From NCBI RefSeq assembly GCF_018309085.1, contig NZ_CP070502.1:2232001-2296000 (forward strand): a stretch of 64,000 nt of DNA, given 5' to 3'. Below are positions 15,086-24,796 of this stretch, piece by piece. Source of the stretch: Sporosarcina sp. Marseille-Q4063 (GTDB lineage: Bacteria > Bacillota > Bacilli > Bacillales_A > Planococcaceae). Position numbers and translations under genes: made by a program. The notes beneath the pieces were generated by a model. The model worked only from the letters and a program-made list of their open reading frames with translations, made no database searches and was not told the origin of the DNA. Numbering within the stretch: the first letter of the stretch is position 1; every line of letters starts with the position of its first letter.

Positions 15086-16492
15086 TCAAATCACCACCCG
15101 ATTGCGTTCGGACTTAGAGAAAATTTTACCCGGGTTCATAATATGGTTCGGGTCAATCGCGTTCTTTATCCCGCGCAGCACTTCAACCCCGGCTTCCCCA
15201 ATTTTCAAATGCAAATAAGGTAATTTCATCGCGCCGACACCATGTTCCCCGGTAATCGTTCCGCCTAGTTCGATCGCTTTATGAAAAATTTCTTCAAATG
15301 CTTTTTCAACGAGCGCCATTTCTTCTTCATTACGCGCATCCGTCAAACAAGTCGGGTGAAGATTCCCGTCCCCCGCATGCCCGAATGTACAAATGGTGAG
15401 CTGATACTTTTTGGCGATCGCTTCGATTTCACGCACCATTTCCGCGATTTTAGAACGAGGCACGGTCGCATCTTCAAGGATTGTTGTCGGTTTCACTCTT
15501 GACAGCGCAGATAATGCCGTTCGCCTTGCGCTTGTTAATGCTTCGGCTTCTGCATCTGTTTTCGCCACACGCACATCGACTGCATTGGTTAATCTGCATA
15601 TTTCTTCGATTCTTTCCATATCTCGCTCGACTACTTCCGGCGGTCCGTCTTGCTCGATCAACAAAACGGCACCTACATCTGTCGGAAGTCCGATTTGCGC
15701 AAAGTCTTCAACGACTCTCACCGTTTGTTGGTCTAAAAACTCAAGCGTTGCCGGGATAATACGGTTTGCAATAATTGCTGACACTGCTTCTGCCGACGTT
15801 TCCAAGTCATCGAACAGCGCAAGCATCGTTTTCTTCGTTTCCGGCTTGGGAATTAATTTCAACGTCGCAGCCGTCACGACACCAAGCGTCCCCTCCGACC
15901 CGACAAATAATCTCGTCAAGTCATAACCCGCCACGTCTTTGGCCAACTTGCCGCCTGTCTGAATGATTTCCCCGTTCGGCAACACAATTTCCAAGCCCAT
16001 GACGTAATCTCTCGTCACACCGTATTTCAACCCGCGCAATCCGCCGGCATTTTCGCTAATATTTCCGCCGATTGTTGAAATATGCATGGAGCCTGGATCT
16101 GGAGGATAAAACAATCCTTTTTCTTCAGCGGCAGCGATGATATGAGAAGTAATAACGCCCGGTTGGACAGTCATCGTTAAATTCTCTTCATCGATTTCTA
16201 GTATTCTATCCATATGTTTAAATAGAAGAACAACCCCACCTTGCAACGGGGTTGTGCCTGCGCTTAAATTCGTACCGGATCCTCTTGGAACAATCGGTAT
16301 TTTATGTTCGTTACATAGTTTGACGACCGCGGCGACTTCATGCGCATTTCTGGGCGCAACAATGCAATGAGGCATCGCTTGAAAACCGGGCGTTGCGTCG
16401 TACGAGTAAGCAAGTAATGACGCCTGATTGTCCTCGACATTTTCTTTTCCAACGAATTGTTCAAACTGTGATTTGATAGTTTCAGAGATCAT
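15086..16492 (-). CDS. glcD: FAD-linked glycolate/D-lactate oxidase subunit GlcD
   Basis: A 468-residue FAD-binding oxidoreductase of the PCMH/GlcD type. The FAD-binding region includes VPRGSGTNLSAGTTP near residue 72 and PPDPGSMHISTIGGNISENAGG near 130. The C-terminal oxidase domain holds FGHAGDGNLHP and GEHGVGAMK. It oxidises glycolate or D-lactate to glyoxylate or pyruvate. I choose ATG at 16492 (MISETIK) because AAGGAG lies seven bases upstream; the longer frame begins inside lutC. It belongs to the lut-glc operon and overlaps none of its neighbours. Confidence 0.9.
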   Translation of the reverse strand: MISETIKSQFEQFVGKENVEDNQASLLAYSYDATPGFQAMPHCIVAPRNAHEVAAVVKLCNEHKIPIVPRGSGTNLSAGTTPLQGGVVLLFKHMDRILEIDEENLTMTVQPGVITSHIIAAAEEKGLFYPPDPGSMHISTIGGNISENAGGLRGLKYGVTRDYVMGLEIVLPNGEIIQTGGKLAKDVAGYDLTRLFVGSEGTLGVVTAATLKLIPKPETKKTMLALFDDLETSAEAVSAIIANRIIPATLEFLDQQTVRVVEDFAQIGLPTDVGAVLLIEQDGPPEVVERDMERIEEICRLTNAVDVRVAKTDAEAEALTSARRTALSALSRVKPTTILEDATVPRSKIAEMVREIEAIAKKYQLTICTFGHAGDGNLHPTCLTDARNEEEMALVEKAFEEIFHKAIELGGTITGEHGVGAMKLPYLHLKIGEAGVEVLRGIKNAIDPNHIMNPGKIFSKSERNRVVI

Positions 16493-16505
16493 TGACATTC
16501 TCCTT

Positions 16506-17216
16506 CTATTTATCGTCAACAACAATATAAGTAGCTTCAACAGGCCCGTGCACACCGACAATGAGGTTCATTTCAATGTCCGCACTGTTACTAGGTCCTG
16601 ATATAAAGCTAACACATGACGAAACTTCACGCCCATTTTTATTCGCTTCGTGAATTTGTTTCACCGCTTGCGTCATACGCGGAACGAGTGTGCTTTTCGG
16701 AATGACAACCACATGAACTCTTGGAAGCAAACTGATCGAACGGCCATTATCTTTGTCGTTAAACAACGTAATCGTTCCGGATTCAGCAAGCGTGATTTCA
16801 CTAAACGTAATTCCGATGTCCGCTTGTTCAGCGAACACTTGGTTTTCCGTTCCGATTGCCGAATCCCAAAGACGCACGTCGACGCCTTCTTGTTTAAGGT
16901 CGTCAAATACAACGTCCAACCCGTATTCTTTATTCCGACGGTCATTCGCCGCGAGCACTTTGTTTCCGTCATGCGCTTTGATCGTCGATTTGAGTATATC
17001 GGATAATCCAGCAAAATCCGTCTTTTTGAAGTTCGTATGAATGACTTTGCATTGTTGCTCCAACACATCGACTAATTCATCTTGCGAAAGCCCTTCATAG
17101 ACTTCCCACTGAGGACTCAAACTCCATTTCGGTCGCTCTACGCCAGTTGTGCGACGGGGTCTCCCGAGGGTGTTTGCCAAGTTATCTAAAAAACTTTCAC
17201 GATTTTGTATCGTCAT
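16506..17216 (-). CDS. lutC: L-lactate utilisation protein LutC
   Basis: A 236-residue LUD-domain protein. Family marks are [15 protein letters not shown] near residue 135, [14 protein letters not shown] near 165 and [23 protein letters not shown] near the end. With LutA and LutB it forms the iron-sulfur L-lactate dehydrogenase system of Bacillus, oxidising L-lactate to pyruvate. Its ATG overlaps the lutB stop by four bases (ATGA) and its RBS GGAGG lies inside lutB. Confidence 0.94.
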   Translation of the reverse strand: MTIQNRESFLDNLANTLGRPRRTTGVERPKWSLSPQWEVYEGLSQDELVDVLEQQCKVIHTNFKKTDFAGLSDILKSTIKAHDGNKVLAANDRRNKEYGLDVVFDDLKQEGVDVRLWDSAIGTENQVFAEQADIGITFSEITLAESGTITLFNDKDNGRSISLLPRVHVVVIPKSTLVPRMTQAVKQIHEANKNGREVSSCVSFISGPSNSADIEMNLIVGVHGPVEATYIVVDDK

Positions 17217-18637
17217 TGCGACTTTCCTCCTTTTTCCCGTTCTTTAAACCACGAACGAAACGTTTGCTGACTAGGAGCAGGAAAATCGCGCTGCGCTGTC
17301 CAATTTTTCAACGGACCCGGACCTTTTGTAATATTTTCATCTTTCGTCCACGGTTTTAATGCCGTACGCGCCAACTTGGAACTTAATTTATAAGCGGCTG
17401 GGTGGGTCGACCACTTAACAAATCCATTCATCGCAATTTTTTCACCCATCGGCGCCATATTTTTCTCAACCATGATTTCCCGATGGCGAATTAACTGCTC
17501 GTGCAGCGGAATTTTCACGGGACATACATCTGTACAAGCACCGCACAACGTAGAAGCATGCGGAAGTTCTTTATGATTTTCATAGCCGTCCAGTAAAGGC
17601 GTCAAAACTGCGCCAATCGGTCCCGGATAAATCGATCCGTAAGCATGGCCACCAATATGTCGGTACACCGGGCAAACGTTAATGCATGCCGCACAACGGA
17701 TGCAGTGCAGCGCTGATTGGAATTCAGTGCCTAAAATTTTAGACCTTCCGTTATCGACGATGACTAAATGGAATTCCTCAGGACCGTCAATCTCCCCTGC
17801 TAAACGCGTTCCAGTAATCCCCGTAATATAACTTGTTAATTTTTGACCGACTGCAGATCTTGTCAGCAAACTGACTAAAACATCAAGTTCTTCCCATGTA
17901 GGCACGATTCGTTCCAAGCCCATAACCGAGATTTGCGTGTCAGGCAAGGTCGTTGCTAGTCGCGCGTTTCCTTCATTCGTCACGAAAGTTACCGCACCTG
18001 ATTCAGCAACAGCAAAGTTGCAGCCCGTTATGCCGATATCAGCCGACAAAAAGTCTTTTCTTAATTCTTCACGTGCAAATAAACCAAGTTCTTCAGGCGT
18101 GTTTGATTTATCATAGCCCCTTTTATTGGTGAAGGTATCTTTAATTTGGTCTCTATTTAAATGCAGCGCTGGTGTCACAATATGCGACGGTACATCGCCG
18201 TCTAATTGCAAAATCCATTCGCCCAAGTCCGTTTCAATGACTTCCGAGCCGGCTTCTTCCAACGCTTTGTTTAATCCGATCTCTTCTGTCACCATCGATT
18301 TTGACTTCACGACTTTTTTACCGTTTTTTCTTTTTATGACTTCTTTAATATATTCATTGGCCTCATCTGCAGTTGCAGCAAAAAATACTTGGCCACCGCG
18401 TTTTGCAACGTTATCACTCAATTGTTGAAGGTAGTAATCAATGTTTTCCAACGTATGCGAGCGTATTTCTTCACCCAAAGTACGCCAATCTTCCCAGTTT
18501 CCCAATTCCTCTGTCGCGACGCCTCGTCGACCTCTGAAACGGCCTTGAGCGGAAGCAACTGAATTCAACATAAAGTCATTTTCGATTCCTTCTTGAACGC
18601 GCGTTTCAAACGAAGGATTTCCGATACGAATACCCAT
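17213..18637 (-). CDS. lutB: L-lactate utilisation iron-sulfur protein LutB
   Basis: A 474-residue protein with an N-terminal LUD domain ([21 protein letters not shown] near residue 210), two 4Fe-4S motifs ([14 protein letters not shown] near 312 and [13 protein letters not shown] near 365) and a C-terminal LutB-specific domain. It transfers electrons in the LutABC lactate oxidase. The length matches the Bacillus LutB family. The gene lies between lutA and lutC in one operon. Confidence 0.95.
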   Translation of the reverse strand: MGIRIGNPSFETRVQEGIENDFMLNSVASAQGRFRGRRGVATEELGNWEDWRTLGEEIRSHTLENIDYYLQQLSDNVAKRGGQVFFAATADEANEYIKEVIKRKNGKKVVKSKSMVTEEIGLNKALEEAGSEVIETDLGEWILQLDGDVPSHIVTPALHLNRDQIKDTFTNKRGYDKSNTPEELGLFAREELRKDFLSADIGITGCNFAVAESGAVTFVTNEGNARLATTLPDTQISVMGLERIVPTWEELDVLVSLLTRSAVGQKLTSYITGITGTRLAGEIDGPEEFHLVIVDNGRSKILGTEFQSALHCIRCAACINVCPVYRHIGGHAYGSIYPGPIGAVLTPLLDGYENHKELPHASTLCGACTDVCPVKIPLHEQLIRHREIMVEKNMAPMGEKIAMNGFVKWSTHPAAYKLSSKLARTALKPWTKDENITKGPGPLKNWTAQRDFPAPSQQTFRSWFKEREKGGKSQ

Positions 18638-18652
18638 CTAAATCACACTCCT

Positions 18653-19372
18653 TCACTTAACTGTGTTTAATATTTCAGCAAGATGAACGACTTTCACATT
18701 TCGTCCTTCTCTTGATAACCGACCTCCGATATTCATCAAACAAGCCATGTCTCCACCGACCAAATACTCCGCTTCTGTTTCAACGACATGATCCGCTTTT
18801 TCTTGAACCATTTGCCCCGAAATCACGGAGTTTTTAACAGCGAACGTTCCACCAAACCCGCAACAATCCTCACCATGCGGAAGTTCGACGAGATCCACGC
18901 CTTCAACATGTTGCAACAGTTGAACAGGCGCCGCTTTCACCCCTAAGATTCGAGTCATATGACAGGAAGGGTGATACGTCACTCTTCCTTTGAACGTTGA
19001 GCCGACATCGACAATTCCCAACACTTCGACGAGAAACTGCGTAAGCTCAAACGTTTTTGCAGCAAGCTTTCTTGCTTCTTCTTCCCATTCGGGATCTCCG
19101 CGAAAAATCGCTTCATAACCTCTTAACATCGCTACGCAAGAACCAGACGGACCAACAACATATTCTGAATCCCGGAAAACTTTCATCATATGCTTCATCG
19201 TTGCTTTCGTATTTTCCAAATACCCGCTGTTGTAAGCCGGTTGACCGCAACAAGTTTGCGTATCAGGGAAATCCACCTCGCACCCGAACCTTTCCAAAAT
19301 TTCCACCGTGTCTTTCCCGACATTCGACGTCATAATATCCGCCATGCATGTTATAAACAAAGAAACTTTCAT
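18653..19372 (-). CDS. lutA: L-lactate utilisation protein LutA
   Basis: A 239-residue protein with two CCG domains (PDTQTCCGQPAYNSGY near residue 40 and GEDCCGFGGTFAVKN near 170) and the HPSCHMTR motif. It is the LutA subunit of L-lactate oxidation. ATG at 19372 (MKVSLFITC) is preferred over the in-frame GTG at 19381 because AGAGGTG overlaps the GTG and lies five bases before the ATG. It is separated by 14 bases from the regulator. Confidence 0.94.
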   Translation of the reverse strand: MKVSLFITCMADIMTSNVGKDTVEILERFGCEVDFPDTQTCCGQPAYNSGYLENTKATMKHMMKVFRDSEYVVGPSGSCVAMLRGYEAIFRGDPEWEEEARKLAAKTFELTQFLVEVLGIVDVGSTFKGRVTYHPSCHMTRILGVKAAPVQLLQHVEGVDLVELPHGEDCCGFGGTFAVKNSVISGQMVQEKADHVVETEAEYLVGGDMACLMNIGGRLSREGRNVKVVHLAEILNTVK

Positions 19373-19386
19373 CTCGTTCACCTCTA

Positions 19387-20103
19387 CTATTCTCTAAACT
19401 TCATATACTTTTCCAATGACTTTTCGACATTCGTTAAATGTTCCAACATGAATTGATAAGCTTTTTTCGGTTCTCTCGCTTTGATCGCGTCATAGATCAT
19501 TTGGTGTTCATGAATAAGTGAAACCGTTTTTTGCTCCGAATAAATTAACACTTCTCGCGTCTCTCTTAAAACACTGACCATCACTTCAGAGACTGACCGC
19601 ATCAAATGAATGAGAATGTCATTATGCGTCGCATTCGCAATCGCCATGTGAAAACGCATATCAGCGTCTTCGCCAATTTCACCATTTGTTTGCGCCTGTT
19701 TCATCTCTTCAATGGCTTCTTGGAGTGGTATTAGATCTTCCTCTTTATGGTGGAGCGCAGCTGATCTCGCAGCCCCTACTTCAAGAACTTTACGCACTTC
19801 ATACAATTCTTTGATGTCTTCCATTTTCATTAATAACCCTGCATTAACCGGCAAGGCAAAATTCGACGCATCAAATTGCGTGATAAAAGTCCCTTCGCCT
19901 TGTCGCATCACAACTAATCCCATCGCCCGCAAACCGCTCAGCGCTTCTCTTACCGCAGAACGACTCACATCAAAACTTTTTGCTAATTGCTCTATAGAAT
20001 CTATTTTATCGCCAGGTTTTAACTCGCCATTTTTTATCATGTTGATCAGTGCATCCGCAACTTCTTCATAAATCTTCTTGATTTGAATTCGTTTATTTCC
20101 CAT
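19387..20103 (-). CDS. lutR: GntR/FadR-family regulator, LutR-like
   Basis: A 238-residue FadR-type repressor: an N-terminal winged helix (YEEVADALINMIKNGELKPGDKIDS, then LAKSFDVSRSAVREALSGLRAMG) and a C-terminal FCD ligand domain (LYEVRKVLEVGAARSAAL, MRFHMAIANATHNDI, HEHQMIYDAIKAREPKKA). It probably senses L-lactate and represses the operon; a LutR-type site lies upstream of the permease gene. ATG at 20103 with GGGAGAG before it is the right start; the longer frame adds 44 unlikely residues. It sits inside the operon between permease and lutA. Confidence 0.88.
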   Translation of the reverse strand: MGNKRIQIKKIYEEVADALINMIKNGELKPGDKIDSIEQLAKSFDVSRSAVREALSGLRAMGLVVMRQGEGTFITQFDASNFALPVNAGLLMKMEDIKELYEVRKVLEVGAARSAALHHKEEDLIPLQEAIEEMKQAQTNGEIGEDADMRFHMAIANATHNDILIHLMRSVSEVMVSVLRETREVLIYSEQKTVSLIHEHQMIYDAIKAREPKKAYQFMLEHLTNVEKSLEKYMKFRE

Positions 20104-20186
20104 TATTTTCTCTCCCAATCTAGCAATAATTCCTACTTCAAACTTTACTGGATAAAAAGACATATTGGAAGAGACGATTGGTTTCA

Positions 20187-21773
20187 TTACATGAGCGAAA
20201 GAATGACAAACCCGCCAATTCCCGCCAATAAACAATAAAGTAATGAAGGAATTATTGTTTTACGAATAATATCGCCTTCTTTGCCCGACAAACCAACGAC
20301 AGCCGAAGCAGCAACGACATTATGAACACAAATCATATTACCCGCTGCAGCCCCGATAATTTGACCCGCCAAGATAACATTCGTACTAAGTCCAGTTTGC
20401 TGAGCAATACTGAACTGAACCGGTGAAAAGGTCAAAGTGGAAACGGTTGCACTTCCTGTAATAAACGCCCCCAACGCACCAAGGAATGGCGCGACAAAAA
20501 CCCATACAGGACCGAAAGTACCTGCCAACGCTTCCGCAATATATTGAGGCATGCTGATTAGATCTTTCACGTTCATTCCCGAATTCGTAAAAACTTGCAC
20601 TAAAGCAAGCGTGAATAGCAACGCAAAACTTGCAGCCTTAATCGAAATCAATGAATCTTTACTCGCTTTGGTAAAATTGCTAAATGATTTTCTTTGGATC
20701 AGAACTGCTAAAATTGCAGCTAATATGAGAATCGTCCCCGGTGAATATAAAACTTCCCATCCCGAATTCACATCTTCAACGCCAATAACATCACGCCATG
20801 TTAAATCGACTGCAGATAAAGCAAAATCCTTAACCGCCGGAACGATACGTGTGAGCAACAATAACACGACCACAACCAAGTACGGAGCCCACGCAGTCAG
20901 TAAACCCATCTTCGACTTTTCCGTTTTTAATTCAAAACCGTCGCGAAGCGCATCTTTCCACTCCGTTTTCGGCATAAGAAAACCAGCTTTTGCCGTTCCC
21001 GCCGCAAGTACTAAACCTGTTAACGATGCTAGAATTGAAACAAATTCCGGACCGAAAAGCGTTGCATATAAAAATGCAGATGACGTGTATCCAATCCCGA
21101 CAAGTAACGTCCAAGGAAGTAATGCAAATGCATCTGACAAACCTTTCTTTTTACCGAAAAACACCGTTAAAATAACGATTAGAATGAACGGGATAAACGT
21201 TCCCGCGAAAAAGTCCAACATCGTTATTTTCTTTGCTACATCATGATAAAGCGCTAAGTCAGCCCCAGGAAGATTACTCAATCCCACAACGACCGGCGTC
21301 CCGACTGCTCCGAACGGAACTGACGCACTATCCGCGATCAAAGCTAAAACCGCTGCCGCCATCGGATGAAACCCTAACGCAAACATCAAAGGACCTACAA
21401 CCGCTGCCGGCGTTCCGAACCCAGCAGCTCCTTCAATTAAAGCGCCAAATAAAAATCCGACAATAACGACCTGCACGCGCATATCGCCTGAAATACTTTG
21501 GAACCCTTGGTTAATACGAGCAACCGCTCCTGTATTCGTAAGCGTATTTAATAATACAACCGCTCCAAATAGTATTAAAAGAATCGTTAACGCCTTATGT
21601 CCACCTTGCAAAATAGACGCTAAAACGATTTTACCTTCCATCCCCCACACCGTAAGCCCCAACAGGATCACGATAATTGAGCTGAAAAACATTCCTTTTA
21701 GCGCTGACATTCTCAAGATTACTAGAAAAAATAATGGCGCAATAATTGCCGTTAGTGCTACAAGTAATAACAA
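20187..21773 (-). CDS. lctP: L-lactate permease (LctP family)
   Basis: A 528-residue membrane protein of about 12-14 helices. Family marks are [22 protein letters not shown] near residue 113 and the C-terminal [15 protein letters not shown] and [21 protein letters not shown]. It imports L-lactate (and often glycolate) with protons. The start is TTG, preceded by AAAGGAGG with a six-base gap. It is the first gene of a seven-gene operon (permease, regulator, lutABC, glcD, glcF). Confidence 0.93.
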   Translation of the reverse strand: MLLLVALTAIIAPLFFLVILRMSALKGMFFSSIIVILLGLTVWGMEGKIVLASILQGGHKALTILLILFGAVVLLNTLTNTGAVARINQGFQSISGDMRVQVVIVGFLFGALIEGAAGFGTPAAVVGPLMFALGFHPMAAAVLALIADSASVPFGAVGTPVVVGLSNLPGADLALYHDVAKKITMLDFFAGTFIPFILIVILTVFFGKKKGLSDAFALLPWTLLVGIGYTSSAFLYATLFGPEFVSILASLTGLVLAAGTAKAGFLMPKTEWKDALRDGFELKTEKSKMGLLTAWAPYLVVVVLLLLTRIVPAVKDFALSAVDLTWRDVIGVEDVNSGWEVLYSPGTILILAAILAVLIQRKSFSNFTKASKDSLISIKAASFALLFTLALVQVFTNSGMNVKDLISMPQYIAEALAGTFGPVWVFVAPFLGALGAFITGSATVSTLTFSPVQFSIAQQTGLSTNVILAGQIIGAAAGNMICVHNVVAASAVVGLSGKEGDIIRKTIIPSLLYCLLAGIGGFVILSLM

Positions 21774-21827
21774 ATTAATTCCTCCTTTGTTGACGTTGCC
21801 TCGTTTTTGTAATGTCTTATCATAAGG

Positions 21828-21838
21828 TCATCTGATGA
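21828..21838. promoter_or_regulatory. LutR-type operator upstream of the lactate operon
   Basis: TCATCTGATGA, embedded in the 13-bp palindrome GTCATCTGATGAC, matches the TCATC-N1-GATGA motif described for B. subtilis LutR. It lies 55 bases before the permease start, next to a possible -10 TATGAT on the minus strand. Confidence 0.75.
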
Positions 21839-21891
21839 CTTAGATTAAAACTTAATGTCTGCCGCATGAATTTTAAAATGTATGTGTTCTA

Positions 21892-21905
21892 TGTAATCGT
21901 TTTCA
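21892..21905. promoter_or_regulatory. candidate CcpA cre box upstream of the lactate operon
   Basis: The minus strand reads TGAAAACGATTACA, a full match to the cre consensus TGWNANCGNTNWCA. CcpA repression of lut genes is known in Bacillus. The remaining bases of the 21774-22062 gap show no gene. Confidence 0.65.
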
Positions 21906-22062
21906 CAGCTGACCTATAGTATACCGCAGATTGGCTAACGTGACAAAACTATTTTTCTTTCCTCATTGAATTTTCTAAAATATATAGCCAGAAATCATAT
22001 TAACAATCAAGTTATTGAATTGCAAGACATTTTTCGATTTTACTTCATTTCAGGCATAAAAA

Positions 22063-22087
22063 AACCTCACTTTTTATTAGTGAGGTT
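22063..22087 (-). terminator. terminator after the amidinohydrolase gene
   Basis: AACCTCAC-loop-GTGAGGTT, with a run of U residues on the minus strand (A run 22058-22064). Confidence 0.8.
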
Positions 22088-22098
22088 CTACATCCGAT

Positions 22099-22959
22099 TT
22101 AGTCCCTTTCAACCGGCATCGAGCAACATCTAAATGATCCGCCAGACTTGATAATTTCGGAAAAATCGACTTCGATGACGTTGAAGCCGAAGTCTCGCAT
22201 TTTTTTATTCACATCGGTGTTTTGCGGTTGACTGAACACTTTTTTGTCTCCAATCGAAAGGACATTCGTGCCCAACGTAAATTGTTCTTCTTCGGATACT
22301 TCCATAAGCGTATATCTGTCAGCAAGCATCTTGACCGTTTCATCGTCCAAGGCTTTCGGGAATATAAGGGCGACTCTTGGCGATAGTATGTTAAATACAC
22401 AGTCCAAGTGCAAGTATTTTTCGTTAAACGGAATTGGAATGACTTCATGATCTGGAAGCTTTTCTGATAATTTGCGAACAGCATCCATACTCGTTCGGCT
22501 GCTAATTCCCACGAATACAGTGTGACGATCGATGATGACGTCGCCGCCTTCTATTTTATTCGTGCGAAGTTTATTATATAAAGTGTTCGTCGATTGCAAC
22601 CATCTTTCAAGCGTCTTTTCTTCACCTTCGCGAATCTCGCTCCCCATTTCAGCGATGAATATATCATCACCTAACGTAAAACCGATATCGCGCGTGAAAA
22701 CTTGTTCGGGAAATTGCTCAGACGCTGGCAATCGAATGACTTCGACATCATGCTCTTCCAGTTTTTCAATAAAAGCGTCATGTTGTTTTTTAGCAATATT
22801 TTTGTTTATGTTTTCATCTTTATATTGTTCTTGAACCTCATTGATCACTTCTTGAATTTTCATATACTTCGGCTCGCAAACAATCACACGTTGCAGCGTA
22901 TCGTATTCGCTTTGACAGCCTGTTGAAGTGTTCGGTTCAGCTTCCTTTGGGGGTTTCAT
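22099..22959 (-). CDS. dimethylarginine dimethylaminohydrolase / arginine deiminase-like protein (YkgA-type)
   Basis: A 286-residue penta-bladed amidinotransferase-fold protein. It has the substrate-carboxylate region FPEQVFTRDIGF near residue 83, IEGGDVIIDRHTVFVG near 135, the catalytic histidine in YLHLDCVFNIL near 184, and the nucleophile cysteine in GGSFRCCSMP at the C-terminus. The family splits methylarginine or related guanidino compounds into citrulline and an amine. B. subtilis YkgA is similar but not characterised. It is a single gene, read away from the YqcI gene. Confidence 0.82.
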   Translation of the reverse strand: MKPPKEAEPNTSTGCQSEYDTLQRVIVCEPKYMKIQEVINEVQEQYKDENINKNIAKKQHDAFIEKLEEHDVEVIRLPASEQFPEQVFTRDIGFTLGDDIFIAEMGSEIREGEEKTLERWLQSTNTLYNKLRTNKIEGGDVIIDRHTVFVGISSRTSMDAVRKLSEKLPDHEVIPIPFNEKYLHLDCVFNILSPRVALIFPKALDDETVKMLADRYTLMEVSEEEQFTLGTNVLSIGDKKVFSQPQNTDVNKKMRDFGFNVIEVDFSEIIKSGGSFRCCSMPVERD

Positions 22960-23126
22960 TTTGAATGTCCTCCGATTAATTTATATTTGTCCATTAATAG
23001 GAATTCCCTATTCTTCAATTTCCAAACGCAATATGCTGAAATCGTTTCATTTCCCTCTAGGCGGGTACCAATAAAAGAGCAATGAATATACTTATATAAC
23101 AGCTTCTATTGGAACGGAGGAACATT

Positions 23127-23861
23127 ATGATTAAGATTGGCAAGGATTTACTCGAAAAAAAGGACTTCGAAACAAGAGATGATTTACCCGAATGGCTTAT
23201 CAATGAATATCAAACATTTCATAATATCGTGACTGATAAAACGTTTCCTTGCTACTTTGGAATGGCGGGAGAATTAGGCGGCGAATTGCGATATGGCTAC
23301 ATAACGCAAGATGACTGGTCTAATTTACCGAGTATCTTGAAATCATTTTTATCACTTTTCGATAATCCCAAACATAAAAGGCATGGCTTATTCGTATTTG
23401 TCGAACCCTTCAAAGTTGAAGGATCTATTGAAGACTACCGAAAACAATTTTGGGACATCTTGCAGTATTTGCATGATGTTGATGAAGTCGAGTGGCCAGC
23501 GGATAGTCCGCGCGATCCGAATCATTATTTATGGGATTTCCGATTCCACGGCGAGCCGATATTCGCATTCGGCAATGCACCGGCCTATAAACAACGAAAG
23601 ACACGGCATTTGGGAAATTCCATGGTGATCGGTTTCCAACCGCGTAAGATTTTTGAAGGATTAAAAGGAACGGAAAAAGGCGGGATTATGTCACGCGAAA
23701 AAGTACGCAGGCGCGTCGAGGTGTGGGATCAATTGCCGAAGCATCCAGATATCAGCCATTTTGGTGATCCAACGCATAATGAATGGAAGCAATTTTTTAT
23801 CGGAGATGATAGTGAACCGATTGTTGGGAAATGTCCGTTTTTGCATAGGGAAATGAAGTAA
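23127..23861 (+). CDS. YqcI/YcgG family protein
   Basis: A 244-residue cytoplasmic protein of the YqcI/YcgG family: CYFGMAGELGGELRYGYI near residue 37, FVFVEPF near 88, FRFHGEPIFAFGNAPAYKQRKTRHLG near 142 and a C-terminal CPFLHRE. Relatives include a haem-type enzyme-like group, but the function of this member is not known. The conserved Cys-Pro-Phe end and the invariant His/Arg residues suggest a ligand site. ATG at 23127 follows CGGAGGAAC at the right distance, so the longer TTG frame from 23109 is rejected. Confidence 0.82.
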   Translation: MIKIGKDLLEKKDFETRDDLPEWLINEYQTFHNIVTDKTFPCYFGMAGELGGELRYGYITQDDWSNLPSILKSFLSLFDNPKHKRHGLFVFVEPFKVEGSIEDYRKQFWDILQYLHDVDEVEWPADSPRDPNHYLWDFRFHGEPIFAFGNAPAYKQRKTRHLGNSMVIGFQPRKIFEGLKGTEKGGIMSREKVRRRVEVWDQLPKHPDISHFGDPTHNEWKQFFIGDDSEPIVGKCPFLHREMK

Positions 23862-23887
23862 AAGCTGCCTGGGATGCCGGCTTTTTT
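23860..23887 (+). terminator. terminator after the YqcI-family gene
   Basis: AAAAGCTGC-CTGGGAT-GCCGGCTTTTTT: A-rich stem with one mismatch followed by Ts, overlapping the stop codon. Confidence 0.6.
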
Positions 23888-23898
23888 GATTGTGGTGA

Positions 23899-24022
23899 TT
23901 TGCTTGCACTTGGGGGCGGTTTGGTTGCACTCTGGTGGGTTTTGCTTGCACTTGAACGTGTTTTGGTTGCACTCATAGGGTGTTTGCTTGCACTCAAATG
24001 GATTTGCTTGCAAGTCGGGACT
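23899..24022. repeat. 21-bp-period array, family A, copy 1 (six TTTGCTTGCACT cores)
   Basis: Cores TTTGCTTGCACT or TTTGGTTGCACT start at 23899, 23920, 23941, 23962 and 23983, and a terminal TTTGCTTGCAAG at 24003. Steps are 21, 21, 21, 21 and 20 bases. The spacers (8-9 bases) are all different but G-rich. The array ends in AAGTCGGGACT. It occupies the gap between the convergent YqcI-family and doc genes. Its sister array is at 50905-51028. Confidence 0.9.
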
Positions 24023-24078
24023 GTGTGCCCACAATAAATTGATCTAGAAAATCAAAAAAACCACAACGATGCGAGGTT

Positions 24079-24477
24079 TTAATGCTTCATAATTCCAAAT
24101 GAATAAGTTTCAATAAAGTTAACCATATCTTCAAATTCATATATACCATTGACAGTATCAACTACAAAATCAGCAGTTTCCTTTTGTGGAGGCATGAATG
24201 AATAACCGTTGTAGTGTAGAAACTGCCTTAACGCAACTAAAGCCGTTCTTTTATTGGCATTATGAAAACAATGATTTTTAGCGATTGATTCAAAAAGGGC
24301 TGCAGCCTTCGAGAACACATCAGGGTAAGCTTCTTCGCCAAAAGCACTTTGCATTGGCCTATGAACGGCCGAGCCTAACAATAAAGGTTCCTTTACGCCT
24401 TTAATCTCCAGAGGCGAATACCGATCAATGAGAAAAAAATTGAGCGCAATTATTTCCTGTGACGTTAAGTATCGCAT
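24079..24477 (-). CDS. doc: type II toxin, Doc/Fic family (death-on-curing)
   Basis: A 132-residue Fic-fold toxin. The active loop is HCFHNANKRTALVAL near residue 71, matching the Doc motif HxFxxxNKR. Doc toxins phosphorylate elongation factor EF-Tu and stop translation; whether this one phosphorylates or AMPylates is not decided by sequence. It follows its antitoxin gene with a one-base overlap (TAATG). The pair forms a compact toxin-antitoxin operon. Confidence 0.9.
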   Translation of the reverse strand: MRYLTSQEIIALNFFLIDRYSPLEIKGVKEPLLLGSAVHRPMQSAFGEEAYPDVFSKAAALFESIAKNHCFHNANKRTALVALRQFLHYNGYSFMPPQKETADFVVDTVNGIYEFEDMVNFIETYSFGIMKH

Positions 24478-24755
24478 TATCGATCCTTCAATTCTTTTAG
24501 TGTGGCGTCGTACATTTCCACTGTCTCATTCAAAACATCAAAGAAATCTTCAGAAATTCCAACTGGATATTCTACTGCTTTTATTTTCTTTATTACTAAT
24601 TCATCTTTCCTCATTTCCACTTGGACATCGTCGCCCTTCGATACTTTTAAATAGTTCAGCATTTCAGAGGATAGCGTCAAACCTAATGAGTTTCCAATTT
24701 GTGTTATTCTTCTTGATTGAGTTCGGGTTTCAACTTGTTCTTCATTCATTTTCAT
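24477..24755 (-). CDS. AbrB/MazE-type antitoxin paired with Doc
   Basis: A 92-residue protein with an N-terminal AbrB/SpoVT swapped-hairpin DNA-binding domain (SRRITQIGNSLGLTLSSEML, then VSKGDDVQVEMRKDELVIKKI) and a C-terminal helix region likely to cover the toxin. It should repress its own promoter and neutralise Doc. This replaces the Phd antitoxin of the classical phd-doc pair. RBS GGAAGGAG precedes the ATG. Confidence 0.88.
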   Translation of the reverse strand: MKMNEEQVETRTQSRRITQIGNSLGLTLSSEMLNYLKVSKGDDVQVEMRKDELVIKKIKAVEYPVGISEDFFDVLNETVEMYDATLKELKDR

Positions 24756-24779
24756 TAAATTCTCCTTCCCATTAATAAC

Positions 24780-24796
24780 GTTATAACTATTATAAC
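24780..24796. promoter_or_regulatory. toxin-antitoxin promoter with inverted-repeat operator
   Basis: GTTATAA-CTA-TTATAAC is a perfect inverted repeat. It overlaps a minus-strand -10 TATAAT, with TTTACG 17 bases upstream as a possible -35. This placement fits autorepression by the AbrB-type antitoxin. Confidence 0.6.

Noticed and set aside
23691..24034. Three overlapping minus-strand frames with heptad-like repeats (SASK.., CKQ.., VQAN..)
   Set aside because: They are translations of the 21-bp array: 21 bases equal seven codons, so every frame stays open and repeats every seven residues. None has a ribosome site.
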